A stretch of DNA of 64,000 nucleotides from Heterohyrax brucei (Eukaryota > Chordata > Mammalia > Hyracoidea > Procaviidae). The stretch covers positions 223,839,323 to 223,903,322 of the forward strand of contig CM053140.1 in assembly GCA_028571685.1 (NCBI GenBank), written 5' to 3'. The position numbers and the translations under genes were made by a program. Below are positions 44,801 through 56,222 of this stretch, in pieces; positions within the stretch are counted from its first letter, which is position 1, and every line of letters begins with the position of its first letter. The notes beneath the pieces were generated by a model. That model was not told where the DNA came from, did no database searches, and was given only the letters and a program-made list of their open reading frames with translations.

Positions 44801-45456
44801 GATTCTTGTCTTTTGCGATATTTATGTGGTTAATCATATTGATTGTTTTTCTGATGTTGAACCAGCCTTGCATCCCTGGTATGAGTCCAACTTGGTTATT
44901 TTTTTGATATGTTGTTGTATTCTATTGGCAAGAATTTTGTTGAAGATGTTTGCATCTAGATTCATGAGTGATATCTGTCTGTAGTTCACCTTTTTGGTTG
45001 GTTCTTTCGCTGGCTTTGGTAACAGGCTTATGCTGGCTTCATAGAATGAGTTTGGGAGTATTCCATTCATTTATATGCTGTGAAAGAGTCTCAGTAGTAT
45101 TGGAGATAACTCCTTTCTAAAAGCCTGGTAGAATTCTGCAGTGAAGCCATCTGAGCCCGGGCTTTTTTTAGTTGGCAGTGTTTTGATGACCTTTTCAATC
45201 TCTTTCTTTGTGATGGGTTTATTAAGTTGTTGTGCTTCACGTTGTGATCATTTGTGTAGGTGGTATGAATCAAGAAATTTGTCCATTTCCTCTAGGTTTT
45301 CAAATTTGTTAGAGTACAGTCTTTCATAGTATTTTGTCATGATATCTTTTGATTTCTGTTGGATCTGTTGTGACAATTCCCCTCTCATTTCTAATTTGGG
45401 TTATTTGTTTCCTTTCCTGTTTTTCTTTAGTAAGTTTAGCCAGTGGTTTGTCAATT
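41853..45456 (-). mobile_element. Younger 5'-truncated L1, minus, in old L1
   Basis: The antisense A-rich tail begins at the T-run near 41851. The 3' UTR occupies about 41870-42830 (a C/T-rich tract near 42750-42785) and ORF2 about 42840-45456. TSD gtacttt at 41846-41852 and 45457-45463. 3.6 kb; the 5' half is missing, as is typical for L1. It contains an odd 40-bp insert at 44047-44086. Confidence 0.87.
42840..45456 (-). pseudogene. L1 ORF2, RT and C-terminal part, broken
   Basis: Minus pieces: [20 protein letters not shown] and [19 protein letters not shown] (45070-44834); [45 protein letters not shown] (44873-44559); [20 protein letters not shown] (44063-43875); IKDLNIKPKTIKLIQEKVG, TEWEKIFGNSVSD (43829-43515); MDRHFSKEEIQAAKKHM, KTTMRYHLTPTRLAMI, YWRGCGESGTLLHCL (43430-43221). 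The endonuclease domain is absent by truncation. This is the best preserved L1 coding region in the window, but still frame-broken. Confidence 0.92.
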
Positions 45457-45603
45457 GTACTTTATTTTTGACCTGGTAGTCCTTTAAATTTGTTTCTTGT
45501 AAGCAGCTATTCTTGGGATTTATTGTTGTTTTATTATTTAGTTTGCTTTTTTGCTTGTTTTTACTCAACTGGAAAATCTTTGTCTTCTCTTTGGAGCATA
45601 TAA

Positions 45604-45812
45604 ACCAAAAACAAACCCAATGCTTTTGAGTGGATTCTGATTCATGGTAACCCCATGTGTTACAGTGTAGACTGCTCCACAGGGTTTTCTTAGCTGTAAT
45701 CTTAACAGAAGATTGCCAGAGTTTTATTCCTCATCTTTGCTAAGTGAGTTCATATCACCAACCTTTAGGTTAGTAACCGATAGCAAATGATTTATGTCAC
45801 TACGAGATCTTT
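45604..45812 (-). mobile_element. AfroSINE, ~200-bp form, in old L1, minus
   Basis: accaaaaacaaacccaatgc, tggtaaccccatgtgttaca, cagggttttcttagctgtaa, and the head aggttagtaaccgatagcaa. Complete. Confidence 0.87.
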
Positions 45813-46215
45813 ATTGGCATTGTATTGATTAGTGATTACTGATATCTGTATTCATAACTACCATTTTGCTATGTTTTCCTGTTGAATCTAATGTATTATA
45901 TTCTATTTATCTCCTACTTTACTAATAAAAATTAGTATTTGTGTAATTCTTTCATCACTCCATATTTATTTATAACTTATACATTATTCTATTAATTTTT
46001 GTGTCTTTCTTTGTGTTCTTGTTTCCTCTGTCTAAAAAACTCTTTTGAGTGTTTTAGCATGGATTTGCCAGTGATAAATTCTCCCAGTCGTTATCTGAAA
46101 GTAAGTCTATTTAAACTTTTCTTTTGAAGGATATTTTTACTGGGTAGGAGATTCTAAGGTGACAGTCATTTTCTTACAGAGCTTTTTGTGCTCTGTCTTC
46201 TAGTTTTATTGTTGC

Positions 46216-46577
46216 TGCTGTGATGATGGAGTCTTTTTTATTTTAATGTGTTGCTGAATTAAGATCTCCTTGTCTTCAGTTTGTAGCAGGAAGTAGGAAG
46301 TACAATGAGGGTGGCCTTGGTAAGACAGCCACTTAAGAGTATGTTCTATTTGTGTTATTTTGGTTTTCTTTCTTTTAATTACATTTCTTAACATACCTAG
46401 TAATTTTTGATGGACTGATCAACATGGTGCTTGAATGAGGGTAGATGCTCTTGATGCTCTAAATGAGAGAGGCATCTAGATTGGGGTGGGGGAATAATAT
46501 CAAATCAATAGAGACTAAGCTGATAGGAGTTTTATTAAGCTCAGTCTACTTCTGGTTTACTTCTGTTCCTAGAGTGT
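46216..46577. other. Unassigned, no gene seen
   Basis: Unique DNA between two L1 pieces. Possibly a remnant of the old L1, but not recognisable. Confidence 0.4.
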
Positions 46578-47399
46578 AGTCTTGTCTAATCTAGTTCAAT
46601 GTTGAATAGAAGTGGTGAGAGTGGGCATCCTTCTCTAGTTCCCATTCTCAAAGGGAATTCTTTCCGTCTTTCACCATTCAAGATAATGAAGGTAGTTGGC
46701 TTTGTATAGATGCTGCTGATTGTGTTGAGGAATTTGCTGTCTATTCCTATTTTCCTGAGAGCTTTTAGCATGAATGCCTGCTGGACTTTGTCGAATACCT
46801 TTCTGCATCAATGGACAAAACCAGGTGATTCTTATCTTTTGTGTTATTTACACAGTTGATTACATTAATTGTTTTTCTGATGTTGAACCAGCCTTGTATC
46901 CCTGGAATGAAATCAACTTGATCATGATGAGTTTTTTTTTATATGCTGTTAAATTCTATTGGCTAGAATTTTGTTGAAGATTTTTGCATGTAGGTTCATG
47001 AGTGATACTGGTCTGTAATTTTCTTTTTTGTAGTATCTTTCCCTGGCTTTTGGTATTACCATTTCTATGGCATGAAATAGCCTCAATAGTATCAGAGTTA
47101 ACTCTTCTCTAAAAGTCTGGTAGAATTCTCTGATGAAGCCATCTGGGTCAGGACTTTTTCCGTTGGTAGGTTTTTGATGACTTTTTCAATCTCTTCCTTT
47201 GTGATAGATTTATTAAATTGATCTATTTCTCCTTGTGATAATCTTGGTGGGTGATAAGAATCTAGAAATCTGTCCATTTCCTCTAGGTTTTCAAACCTGT
47301 TAGAGTACAGCCTTTCATAGTATTCTGTGATGATATTTTTTATTTCAGCTGGGTTTCATGTAATATATCCCATCTCATTTCTTAATCAGGTTATTTGTT
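46578..47399 (-). mobile_element. L1 fragment (RT region), minus
   Basis: The minus piece 46771-46586 reads [40 protein letters not shown]; further right come antisense RT N-terminal and linker sequence (tgatgttgaaccagccttgt, gatgaagccatctgggtcag). Truncated at both ends. It overlaps in content with 44559-46200, so it is an independent insertion. Confidence 0.88.
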
Positions 47400-47954
47400 G
47401 AAATCTTGTTTTTAAAGTCTACAAATTTTAACTACCTAAATGTACTCCTGTTTCCACTAACTATTAAGTATCCAGTTAAAAAACAATGTAAGTCTGATCC
47501 AACAACCAGAATCATAACTAAAGCAAAACTTTCAAAAAAGCAAAGAAAGTCTACAATGGTCCCCAAAGTGTGTTCTCAGTGTCCTTTCCCATCTTCTATT
47601 GCCCACTGCAGTCCTCAATCTCTTTTCCTCCTCTTTATAAAACATGTTCTTAAGAATTGTATCATCAGGTGTTTTTAATTTAGCATAGATTTTAAACATA
47701 GTAATGTTGTTGAAATTATCTCTACAAGGAAGTACAGGAATAGAGAAGAGGAAAAGATGTAAGAGGAAGTGAAAGAAAGAGTAAGTAGTGCTTTTCCTTT
47801 ATGTTGGTAATGAGATTGTGGTTAAATCAACTTCTCAATGTCTGCAGTCTAAAAAAGAGAGGGAGGAAAGAAAGAGCAGAGAAAGAAGGAAACAGAGGGC
47901 GGAAGAGAGACAGAGAAAGAAAAAGTCTTTTCTCCCTATAGAAAGAACTTAGAT
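47400..47954. other. Unassigned; purine-rich tract
   Basis: A 90-codon plus frame at 47406-47678 has no recognisable domain and is probably chance. A strongly purine-rich (GA) stretch lies at 47850-47928, capable of triplex or simple-repeat behaviour. Confidence 0.5.
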
Positions 47955-48563
47955 ATTCTATTTCAGACATTAACAACCTGTGATATGCAGATAACACAAA
48001 CTTGTACTGAAAGTGAAGAGAATTTGAAGCACTTACTGATGAGGATAAAAGGCTACAAACTTCAGTATAGATTGCCCTGCAACATAAAGAAAATGAAAGT
48101 CCTCACAACTGGACTAATAAGCAACATCATGATAAATGGAGAAAATATAGACGTTGTCAAGGATTTCATTTTATTGGAATCCACAATCAACATCCACGGA
48201 AGCAGCAGTCAAAAACTCAAATGATTTATTGCATTGAGTAAATCTAATGTGAAAGATCTCTCTAAGGTGTTAAAAAACAAAAATATTGCTTTGAGGACTA
48301 AGGTGCACCTGACCTAAACCATGGCATTTTTATTCACCTAGTAAATGAATAAGGAAGACTGAAGAATTGATGCATTTGAATTATGGTGTTAGCAAAGAAT
48401 ATTGAGTACAACATGAACTGCTTTAAGAACAAAAAATCTGGATAGAAGAAGTACAACCCAAGTGTTCCCCAGAAGTGGAGATGGTAAGACTTTGTCCCAC
48501 TTACTTTGGACATGTTATCAGAAGGGACTAATCCATGGAAAAGGAAATCATGCTTGGTAAAGC

Positions 48564-48716
48564 AGACCACTGTTGTCAAGTTGATTCCAACTCATAGTGA
48601 CCTTATAGGGCAGAGTAAAACTGCCCCCATAGGGTTTCCAATGAGAGGCTGGTGAATTGAACTGTGAGCTTTTGGTTAGCACCCAAATGGTTAACCACTG
48701 TGCCACTAAGGTTCCT
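48564..48716 (-). mobile_element. AfroSINE inside RTE, minus
   Basis: ttgtcaagttgattccaact, catagtgaccttatagggca, gtaaaactgcccccataggg, head ggttaaccactgtgccacta. RTE ggta(a/g)ag occurs on both sides. Confidence 0.88.
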
Positions 48717-48782
48717 GGTAGAGTGTTAGCAAAAAAGAAGATCCTCAGTGAGATGGACTGACACAGTGGCTACAACAGTGGG

Positions 48783-48990
48783 TGGAAACGTAGCAAGGAC
48801 CAGAGGTATGTCTAGGATATGGCATGCAGGCAACACGCTCTGGGCACCAGCTGCCTAGCGGGAGGTGGGGTGGGAAATGAGGTGTTTCTGTTGACCTTTA
48901 CAGCTTACATCACCACATGTAAGGAATCATTCACCAGTTTAAAACTAATTGTCACAGGCGCTGTTTTCAGTAAGTAACACACTGGCAATG
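48783..48990. other. Unidentified ~205-bp insert in RTE
   Basis: RTE reads ggctacaacagtggg up to 48782 and resumes as aatgaaggtggtgcaggacg at about 48988. The intervening block (caggcaacacgctctgggca, accagctgcctagcgggagg, tgttgacctttacagcttac) belongs to neither RTE, SINE, L1 nor MaLR as far as I can tell, and replaces about 20 bp of RTE. Confidence 0.6.
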
Positions 48991-49089
48991 AATGAAGGTG
49001 GTGCAGGACGAGACAGTGTTTTGTTCTGCTGTACATAGAGTCACTGTGAATCAGAACCAACTCTACAGCACCTATCAACGACAACATGA

Positions 49090-50497
49090 AAATGTGGGTC
49101 GGAACTATGGAAATCAATTTGCCATGTTCTTAAAAAACTAGAAATAAAAATACCATATAATCTAGCCATCCAACTCCTTGAGATACATCCCAAAGAAATA
49201 ATGACTACCACTCAAACAGATACTTGCATGCCAAAGTTTATTGCAGCTCTCTCCACAATAGCAAAAAATTGGAAACAACCTAGATGCCCATCAACAAATG
49301 CACAGTTAGCCAGCCAATTGGTTAAAGTGTGGTATATTCATACAATGGAACACTATGCAATGATAAAAAACAACAATGGATTAGAGAAATACCTGTCAAC
49401 ATGGGACTACCTAGAGGAAATTATGCTGAGGGAAATTAGCCAGACACAAAAGGGCAAATTTTGTATGAGATCATTTCTGTCAGGACACAATCAATCATTT
49501 AAGTACAGTAGAAATCAGTATTTGGTGGTCATATGGTTACAAGGTGGAGGCAGCAGGGAGAGAGAGGAATGTTCTACCAATTAGATAGTGGTTAGGGTTA
49601 GGGATGCATATAGGATGTGACAGCATGCACTGCAACTGGGCTACCCACAACTACTCAACTTCAAAACCAAATTGTCCCCTTAATGTGGACCACCTCTTTG
49701 GAAGAACAGAGAAACGGGGTCTGGGATCAGGGGTCCAAGCTCTCAGGGGACATCCAGACTAACTGTGATACCCAAGGTTTTTCCATCTCCCTCTCTCAAG
49801 ATATCACTCCATATATCACCTGGGTGAGTGGCGACTGGTGTCTTTAAAGCTAGCAAGCTGCGATCTAAAGAGCGCCAAGTGGTCCCAATCCGTATGGACC
49901 TGGGGCAAATGGAAGACATTGAGGATAGGAGAAAAGCATGACCTCACCAGAAGAACAGGGCCGTGGATTGCTTTAGCATGGGACCAGAAGAACTAGATGG
50001 TGTCTGGCAACCACCAATGACATCCTGGATGGATATGCAGAATGGAGCTCTGGACACAGCAGGTGATGAAGTAGGGGGCAGAGCTAGAACTCTACCAAAA
50101 GACCACAGCTGATGGTCCTTTTGAGTGAAGGACCCCCCGGGAACGTGGCCCCTGAACTCCCTAACCCCAAACTGCATCCAGCACCAGGGCCAGCTCCCCA
50201 AAGACTGACCTGGACCATACAAAACATAAAGTGATATTAGAGGCGAACAAACATGTACAAATGTACATGGGGTTGTCTAAGGGACGCTTTGCTGGAGCCA
50301 AGTTGATGGGCAAGGAAGGCCAGACCTTTTATCAAAAGGTCATAGGAAGTTCAGAAGTAAAGGGGAAGCGTGCAGCCACGTGGGCAGGGAGGGGGGAAAC
50401 TAGAATAGAATAGCAGTGGAAGTTCTGGGTGTTGTATGGCAATATGATGTAGAGTATAAAATTGTTCTTAATTCACAACAAAAGAGAAAAAAAAATG
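49090..50497 (+). mobile_element. L1 3' end with long 3' UTR, plus
   Basis: ORF2 C-terminus (49090-49585) followed by a GC-richer 3' UTR of about 900 bp ending in an A-rich run at 50486-50497. The 3' UTR differs from that of the L1s at 21320 and 56223, so it is a different L1 subfamily. 5' truncated; its start abuts the RTE end at 49085. Confidence 0.8.
49201..49584 (+). pseudogene. L1 ORF2 C-terminus, open 127 codons
   Basis: Contains CMPKFIAALSTIAKNWKQPR, VWYIHTMEHYAMIKNNNGLE and LREISQTQKGKFCMR. This is the conserved end of mammalian L1 ORF2 (FIAALFTIAK.W.QP.CP; IYTMEYYAAIK). The reading frame is intact over the last part, but the element is truncated, so no protein is expected. Confidence 0.88.
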
Positions 50498-51482
50498 TGG
50501 GCTGGAGACATTGGCTAACACCAGGCAAGTTACCTAGGAAGAAGTAAGCATCTCCCAAACACTGGTGTGAGAAATCTAAACCATCACCCATTCGGCAAAT
50601 ATTTGTAGTCTGAGTCCCTGGCAGCTCTCAAGTCATAGCCATCCTAATCCTGAGAAACTGGCTATTCTCCTTTCCTCTCTTGATAGCATCTGAAAGCTCT
50701 GTCTCCCCTGTACTTTCCCTCCTCCCCTTCCCAGCAGCTCCAATCCCAGCTGTGAAAAGTGCAGGATGCAGAGGGAAGGGAAGAACCTGGCTGCTATCCC
50801 AAGGCAAGCAATTAGAGAAGCATTAACTTCCCTTAATGGGCAGAGCAACATTAAGCAGATGGAAGACTGGACCCAGGTCACTTTGCAAAGAGCCCAAATT
50901 GTGCTGGGGCTGCCAGTGCTCATGTGTGACCTCTAAATTGAAACTTAATTGGCCATTAATGGAATCAGTTTAATTAAAAACACTTATAATTAAGCATAAA
51001 GAGGAAAAACAGCCTGAATTTTGTACGTAGAGACAGAACTACATGTTGTATGGTCAATAGACCCATACTTAAGTCTACATTTAATTATTCCCTGTCATCT
51101 ATCATGTAGTGCTTAGACCATGTAAGAAATGCCACTATAATTCCCCCTATCCTTTGCCTCACCATTCTTCACAATCCAGAAACTCCAGGAAAATTCACAG
51201 TGGGAGCACAATTCCAAGTTATCCCTCCAGAAGTAACACAGGAACAACAAGGAAAGTCTTTGAAAATGCTATGGAATTGATGCTATAGTTTGGAACAGAG
51301 CAACTTTTCCATTCTGAAACCCCACAGAGTTCTCCAAGATAAGACTAGAAGTTCGTAAACTTATTTCTTCTTCATTTAAAAATACAAATGAAATACCTAA
51401 TGTCACAGATCACTAAATGACAGAGGTAAGACTTTGTAATAATCCTACCCTTTCTTACAGATAATTAGGAAGGTGAAATGTG
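50498..51482. other. Repeat-free unique block
   Basis: The most repeat-free kilobase near here. No exon with convincing coding potential. It holds the homeodomain-motif cluster annotated at 50805-51000. Confidence 0.5.
50805..51000. promoter_or_regulatory. Candidate conserved enhancer, homeodomain-site cluster
   Basis: In about 190 bp: caattag (50809-50815), ttaatgg (50833-50839), ttaattgg (50945-50952), palindromic ccattaatgg (50953-50962), palindromic tttaattaaa (50969-50978) and ataattaag (50986-50994). TAAT cores of this kind are homeodomain sites and such clusters are common in conserved non-coding elements. No transposon similarity. Function is inferred. Confidence 0.4.
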
Positions 51483-51630
51483 ACACTCATTGCTATTGAG
51501 TCAATGCCTACTTACAGTAACCCTGTAGGACAGACTAGAACTGCCCCATGAGGTTTCCAAAAGTGGCTGGTGGGCTTTGCTGACATTTTGATTAGCAGCT
51601 GAGCTCTTAACCACTGTACCACCCGAATGA
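51483..51630 (-). mobile_element. AfroSINE, minus
   Basis: actcattgctattgagtcaa, cagtaaccctgtaggacaga, gaactgccccatgaggtttc, head gctcttaaccactgtaccac. Full length but diverged. Confidence 0.88.
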
Positions 51631-51802
51631 GATCAAGTGTGTAAAAATGCCTTGTAAACAATAAAATATATAATTAGATCCATGTTTACCTGCTTGGGGT
51701 GATGCAATGATATCACAAGTCCATACATCATAATACAACTCTTATCCCTAATGTGTATGTAAAACTCCGAGCCTGGTGCCTGGTGGTTAGAAGGAAGCAT
51801 AG

Positions 51803-52025
51803 GAGGGCAGTTAAAAGAGCAAGCTTAGGAGCCAAAATCTAACCCCACATCATATATCATTTGTCATCTATGCGACCTTGGGAGAGTTGCCTCTCTGTGG
51901 ATCACTTTGTCCATTTGTAAAATGGGGAGACCACAGCATAGTACAGTAAAGACTGAGCACATGCACAAAATGTTCATAGAACAGGATCTGGCATATAATG
52001 AGCACACATAAATATTAGCTATCAC
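51803..52025 (+). mobile_element. MIR SINE, plus
   Basis: gagcaagcttaggagccaaa, tatgcgaccttgggagagtt, gtccatttgtaaaatgggga, ggatctggcatataatgagc, acataaatattagct. Nearly complete and one of the best preserved MIRs here. Confidence 0.85.
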
Positions 52026-52129
52026 ATTAGTCATCTTCCCAGACTCACAAGAAGTCTGTCCCCAGAGTTTTCCTTCTATGACATGCCCCCAAATCTCCTT
52101 GAGTAATTAGTCGCATATATAGCATGAAT

Positions 52130-52290
52130 AGGGAACCTTGGTGTGTGGTGGTTAAGTGCTACAGCTGCTAACAAAAAAGGTCAACAGTTTGCACCCACCA
52201 GGCACCCTTTGGAAACTCTGTGGGGAAGTTCTACTCTACCCTACAGGGTAACTATGAGTTGGAATTGACATGACAGTCATGAGTTTTTTG
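52130..52290 (+). mobile_element. AfroSINE
   Basis: gggaaccttggtgtgtggtg, gtgctacagctgctaacaaa, caggcaccctttggaaactc, tatgagttggaattgacatg. Confidence 0.9.
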
Positions 52291-52889
52291 AGTGGATATT
52301 ATAGCAAAATCATTCTTAATACAAAGCTGAGATGCTGATGTAACCCTTAGGTCCATAGTAAACCACAACAGCTTTCACAGCTGCTGAAATAGGCCACTTC
52401 TGCACTTCTGGTATTACAGCTGCAACCGTCAAAATATTAAGAGCCTGTGCTACTTCTTGCTGGCAGCCTATCTGAACCAGTACTGCCCAACTCCCATACC
52501 CTGCCCTGCTTTCTGACTTCAAGGAAGAGAATTGCTGCTCTCCTCTGTACCACACCATTCCAGTATAGTTTAGGCTCTGCTAACACAAGCCCAGACTGCT
52601 CCAAGGTCTCAGCCTATCTCCCTCCTTGTCCATCAATCATTCAGTAGAAGTTATTACAGGTTTTCCAATACTCCAGAATTCAGATACCACCTAATTCTGT
52701 CTACGGGAGAGGAGGAAAGCTGAACCTGCCTTTCTCTGTTCCAGGATTAACTCAGTCCAGGGCTGGTTTCATCAGCATGTGATGGTGCAGTCTCACAGGA
52801 TCTCATGCTCAGTAGAGTTTCATATTTGGAACTATATGCTCGGAGGGCAATGGCAGAAAATTCTCAGTAATTTTATCTTTAAATCTGTG
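52291..52889. other. Unassigned, no gene seen
   Basis: Short overlapping frames on both strands (52316-52647) have no recognised domain. No repeat recognised. Confidence 0.45.
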
Positions 52890-53050
52890 CCTTCTAACTG
52901 GCAGTTTGAACACACTCCATGGCTCCATGGAAGAAAGAGCTGGAGATATGCTTCTGTAAATATTACAGCCAAGAAAACCCTACAAGGCAGTTCTATTCTC
53001 ATACACTGGGTCCCTGTGAGTTGAAATGAACTCAGTGCCACACAGCAAGT
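52890..53050 (+). mobile_element. AfroSINE, longer-type variant
   Basis: ggcagtttgaacacactcca, gagctggagatatgcttctg, gtaaatattacagccaagaa, gtccctgtgagttgaaatga. The 5' head is partly lost. Confidence 0.83.
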
Positions 53051-54496
53051 GAAGTCCAGTGTGACAATGGAGGATGTGCTGGGGGGTAAAAGCCTCAGCT
53101 CAGATGCAATCCAGTCTTCTGTCATCTGGCTCCTCGCTCTTCCTGAAAGAGGTTCTTGGCCTTTGTCTCCTCACTTCCACCTTATGACCCCTGCTATTCT
53201 GTGCCCGAAGTGACCAGGTCATATAGGCCCTCATTCTACAATCATCCCTAGTACTCAGTGCAGTCCTGGGGTTGCTGTCTGGGATGGGACAAAGCAGCAG
53301 CCATCCATGCACAGCCAGGCTGACAGCACCAAAGAGCATTTCACAGGCAAATGAGGGGAGTGGAAGTTCTCACCATGTCACTATATAAAGCTGTAATCAC
53401 CTATCAGTTGCTTGTCCCCTGTGGTTAAGTGTACTGGGCAGGGGTAGGGTAGATTAATTTCCCCACTCCCGGTCAGGGACCTCGATGTCTGGCAGTGGTA
53501 ACATAGATTATCTTTAGGGGAAACCTAAAGTATTGTGGTCTGACCAGGACTGTCATCAGACTCCAGGACCCCAGAATCCTTGGGTTTAATCTGTGATTAC
53601 CTTATGACAGATGCCAAACAAATAAGAAGTTACAATTATCCTGTGAGGTTCTGTGTACTACTAAAGACCAAAAACTGAATTTTCGGGATACTATTGTTCA
53701 AGACTTTATTGTGAAAATAATAGCAGCGTAAACCTGACAGCCCTACACAGTCTAGTTTTGTTATGCAACAGGAAACAATGACATAAAATATTGTTCAGGG
53801 GAGTTTTGACGAAGAGGGGGTAAGAATAGCAGGGAAAGACAATTCATTTAATAACACAGAGCCTTGGGAAAATTTAGAGGAAGCTTTAAACAGAATCCCG
53901 ATTGGACACCTACTAGGTCTCAGTAGCGTAAGTTTGAAAGACAGAAGCCCAAGAGTGTTTCCCAACTCTCAGACTGCCTTGGAAGCATGCTGTGTAGTTA
54001 ACACAAAGCGCATTACAACAGTGTTATAGAAGAAGTAATGGAAAGACCCTGTCTTCCTGTTGAGGCACTCTGGAAATCTTATTCACATGCCAACTTCCAA
54101 ATTCCACAGAGAATGACTAGAAGTCACTGCCAGCTGCCTGCAATTGATCTGTAGAAACTTTCCTATCTTTTCCCATGTAAAGAATGCCCAGGCCACGTTC
54201 AGGTGTATGTAACACATAGTATTTTTCAAGAAGAAAGAAGAAAGAAAAACCTTGTAGCGAGTGGAGGAAGTGAACCAAACGCTGTTTTGGTTTGGTTCCT
54301 AAGCAGAGCTCATCAGTGCTTGGGAACTGAAGAAGCTACCTAGTATTCACTGTGCAGACCTCCCGTAGATTCATGTTCCACTGAGAGCTGAGAGGAAGTT
54401 TAAAACAACATAGGGTGTGCGCGTGTTGTAATGACACCAGAAAAACTTGGTCTTCTTTTTCAGCTGTTGGATTGCCCTTCTGTTGTATGTGCTTCT
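53051..54496. other. Unassigned, no gene seen
   Basis: About 1.4 kb of unique, moderately GC-rich DNA. No transposon or exon recognised; the 79-codon minus frame at 53100-53339 has no family resemblance. Near 54225-54250 there is an aagaagaaagaagaaag simple stretch. Confidence 0.45.
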
Positions 54497-54692
54497 ATAG
54501 CGGTCAGATCAACTCTGACTCACATGATAACTCACATCAACTCTGATCCCATGATAACAGATGATGTCAGAGTAGAACTGTGCTCCAGGTTTTCAGTGGC
54601 TGAGTTTTCAGATCACCAGTCCTCTGGGTGGACTCAGACCCCCAACCTTTCTGTTAGCAGCTGAATGTGTTAACCATTTATGCCACCCATGG
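54497..54692 (-). mobile_element. AfroSINE, ~200-bp form, minus, with internal duplication
   Basis: gcggtcagatcaactctgac at the left end, gtagaactgtgctccaggtt, tcagatcaccagtcctctgg, head tgttaaccatttatgccacc. The segment atcaactctgactcacatga is partly repeated as atcaactctgatcccatgat about 30 bp on. Confidence 0.85.
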
Positions 54693-55455
54693 ATTCCATC
54701 CATCACAGACAAGGTAGCAGAAATCAGAGGGTACAGGTTAGCTTTGGCCTTTGTTCTGTGGGGTTGGAGCAGGAGGTGGGAGAACTAAGGCAAGGCACCA
54801 GAAGTGGAGGAAAATACGTCAGACACAGAAAGAGAGCAGCCTAAACCCTTCCGTAAATCGCTCTCCTCTTCACATCCCCCACAGGGACAACACCCACAAC
54901 AAGCTACGTGCCTCATTGCATTCTCAGCCAGATGCTAACTAGCCAAAGAGGCAGCCATCTGGACTCTGAGAGCCCATTATAGCCATAACAGGCAGCTGAA
55001 TCTAGTTATAAACAACAGCCTCTCCCAGGCTAACTGTTTCAGGCTTGAAATCATACACTCAGAAAGCATCTGATTGGGACACAGGACACATTTTCCGGAG
55101 GACTGAGGGAGAAGAATGTGGGATATGGACACGGACATTCTGGCTACAGGCAGGATGTGGATCTTGGCATGGTGTCAACGCTTTCTCTTTTCATCCTTGT
55201 CTGCTCTGTTATCTTCTCCTGCCTACCATGAGGAACACGTACACACACCCTTAGGCTCATCCTGTCTCAAATGATGCTGTAGACAAGATGATCTCAAGAG
55301 GGGCAAGCCAAAAGCCGCCTGTAGTAGCAATAGTCAGATCCACAGACAGTCCAGGCTCAGAGGAAGGAGAAAGGGAGCTGCTTGGAAGGTCCCAGAGCTG
55401 CTTTCACTGCTAGTGCAGGCCTCAGGCAGAGACCGCAAATTGGCATATGCTATGT
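54693..55455. other. Unassigned, no gene seen
   Basis: Unique DNA with no recognised feature. Confidence 0.45.
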
Positions 55456-55605
55456 AAAATACCCTGGTGGTTTTGTGGGTTAAGTGTTACATCTGCTAAC
55501 CAAAATGCCGGGCAGTTCAAATCCTCCAGGCACTCTTTAGAAACTCTATGGGGCCAGTTCTACTCTGACTTACTGGGGTGCTGTGGTTTGGGTTTTTGGT
55601 ATGAA
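55456..55605 (+). mobile_element. AfroSINE
   Basis: ataccctggtggttttgtgg, ttacatctgctaaccaaaat, gggcagttcaaatcctccag, ctctatggggccagttctac. The tail lacks part of the tgagtcggaatcgact block. Confidence 0.88.
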
Positions 55606-56064
55606 AAAATACTGTTTTCACTTTCACACCCATTTTCTGTGTATCTGTAGACACTTATATGTGGTAGTCAAAGGGTTGATGGTCACTCAGAAAAAGGTAT
55701 GCAAAGGAGCAAATTTCATCCTCTTCTACTCTGGATGGCACAGTGTCCAAGTGTACCTCCTTTCCCAAGGACGTGTGAGGGTCCTCCCTCAACTGACAGT
55801 CCTGAGCCTAATACAGAGGACAAAACAACCCCACCTCTCGTGAGTACTACGAGACCCAACAATACCTGCATGTGTGCTCTGCCTCCCCTCACTGGACTTC
55901 TATGAACAGCCTATGTTTTCATGCTTCCATGACTAGCATAACCTGCTTATACCTCGTTGGATGGCCAACTGGCCCTACCCCACCTCCTAGCCTCTGCTGA
56001 AAGCAGGAGAGTGAGAAAGAAGGTAGCCTCTAATCTGAGTGACAAATCTGTTGGGTTAAACACA
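55606..56064. other. Unassigned, no gene seen
   Basis: Short overlapping frames (55583-55905) have no recognised domain. Confidence 0.45.
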
Positions 56065-56222
56065 GCTCTGCCACTTTCAGCTGGATAAATCTTAATCTCT
56101 CTGCCACTACTTTCCTTACCTATAACGTGAGGGTGGTGATGACATAGTGGCTACTTCACACAGCTATTTCAAAAATTAAATAAGTTAATACACGTAAAGA
56201 TTTTAAAACAGTGCCTACTTGA
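56065..56222 (+). mobile_element. MIR SINE, plus
   Basis: ccactactttccttacctat, aacgtgagggtggtgatgac, aattaaataagttaatacac and gattttaaaacagtgcctac fit sense MIR. Confidence 0.75.

Larger units (their letters stand above)
41510..46215 (-). mobile_element. Old L1, minus, split by younger L1
   Basis: 41510-41845 is antisense L1 endonuclease sequence (tatctattactgaatgaggt, aaaacctcccactaagactg). 45457-46215 continues toward the 5' end (tttgtttcttgtaagcagct, ttttagcatggatttgccag, ttttactgggtaggagattc), where ORF1-proximal sequence is expected. The younger L1 at 41853-45456 and a SINE at 45604-45812 interrupt it. Far more diverged than the other L1s. Confidence 0.75.
47955..49085 (+). mobile_element. 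RTE LINE 3' part, plus, with two insertions
   Basis: Starts near the catalytic box: cctgtgatatgcagataacac encodes stop-YADN, so the second aspartate of YADD is N. The open piece 47985-48224 carries LKHLLMRIKGYKLQYRLPCN, VVKDFILLESTIN. The C-terminal region then follows to the tail (cagaaccaactctacagcac, then ctatcaacgacaaca). A SINE (48564-48716) and an unidentified 205-bp block (48783-48990) interrupt it. Confidence 0.88.

Noticed and set aside
47406-47678. 90-codon plus-strand open frame
   Set aside because: No recognisable motif, no splice sites of note, lies between LINE fragments.
49589-49602. Telomere-like ggttagggttaggg
   Set aside because: Only two units, inside an L1 3' UTR. Not an interstitial telomere array.
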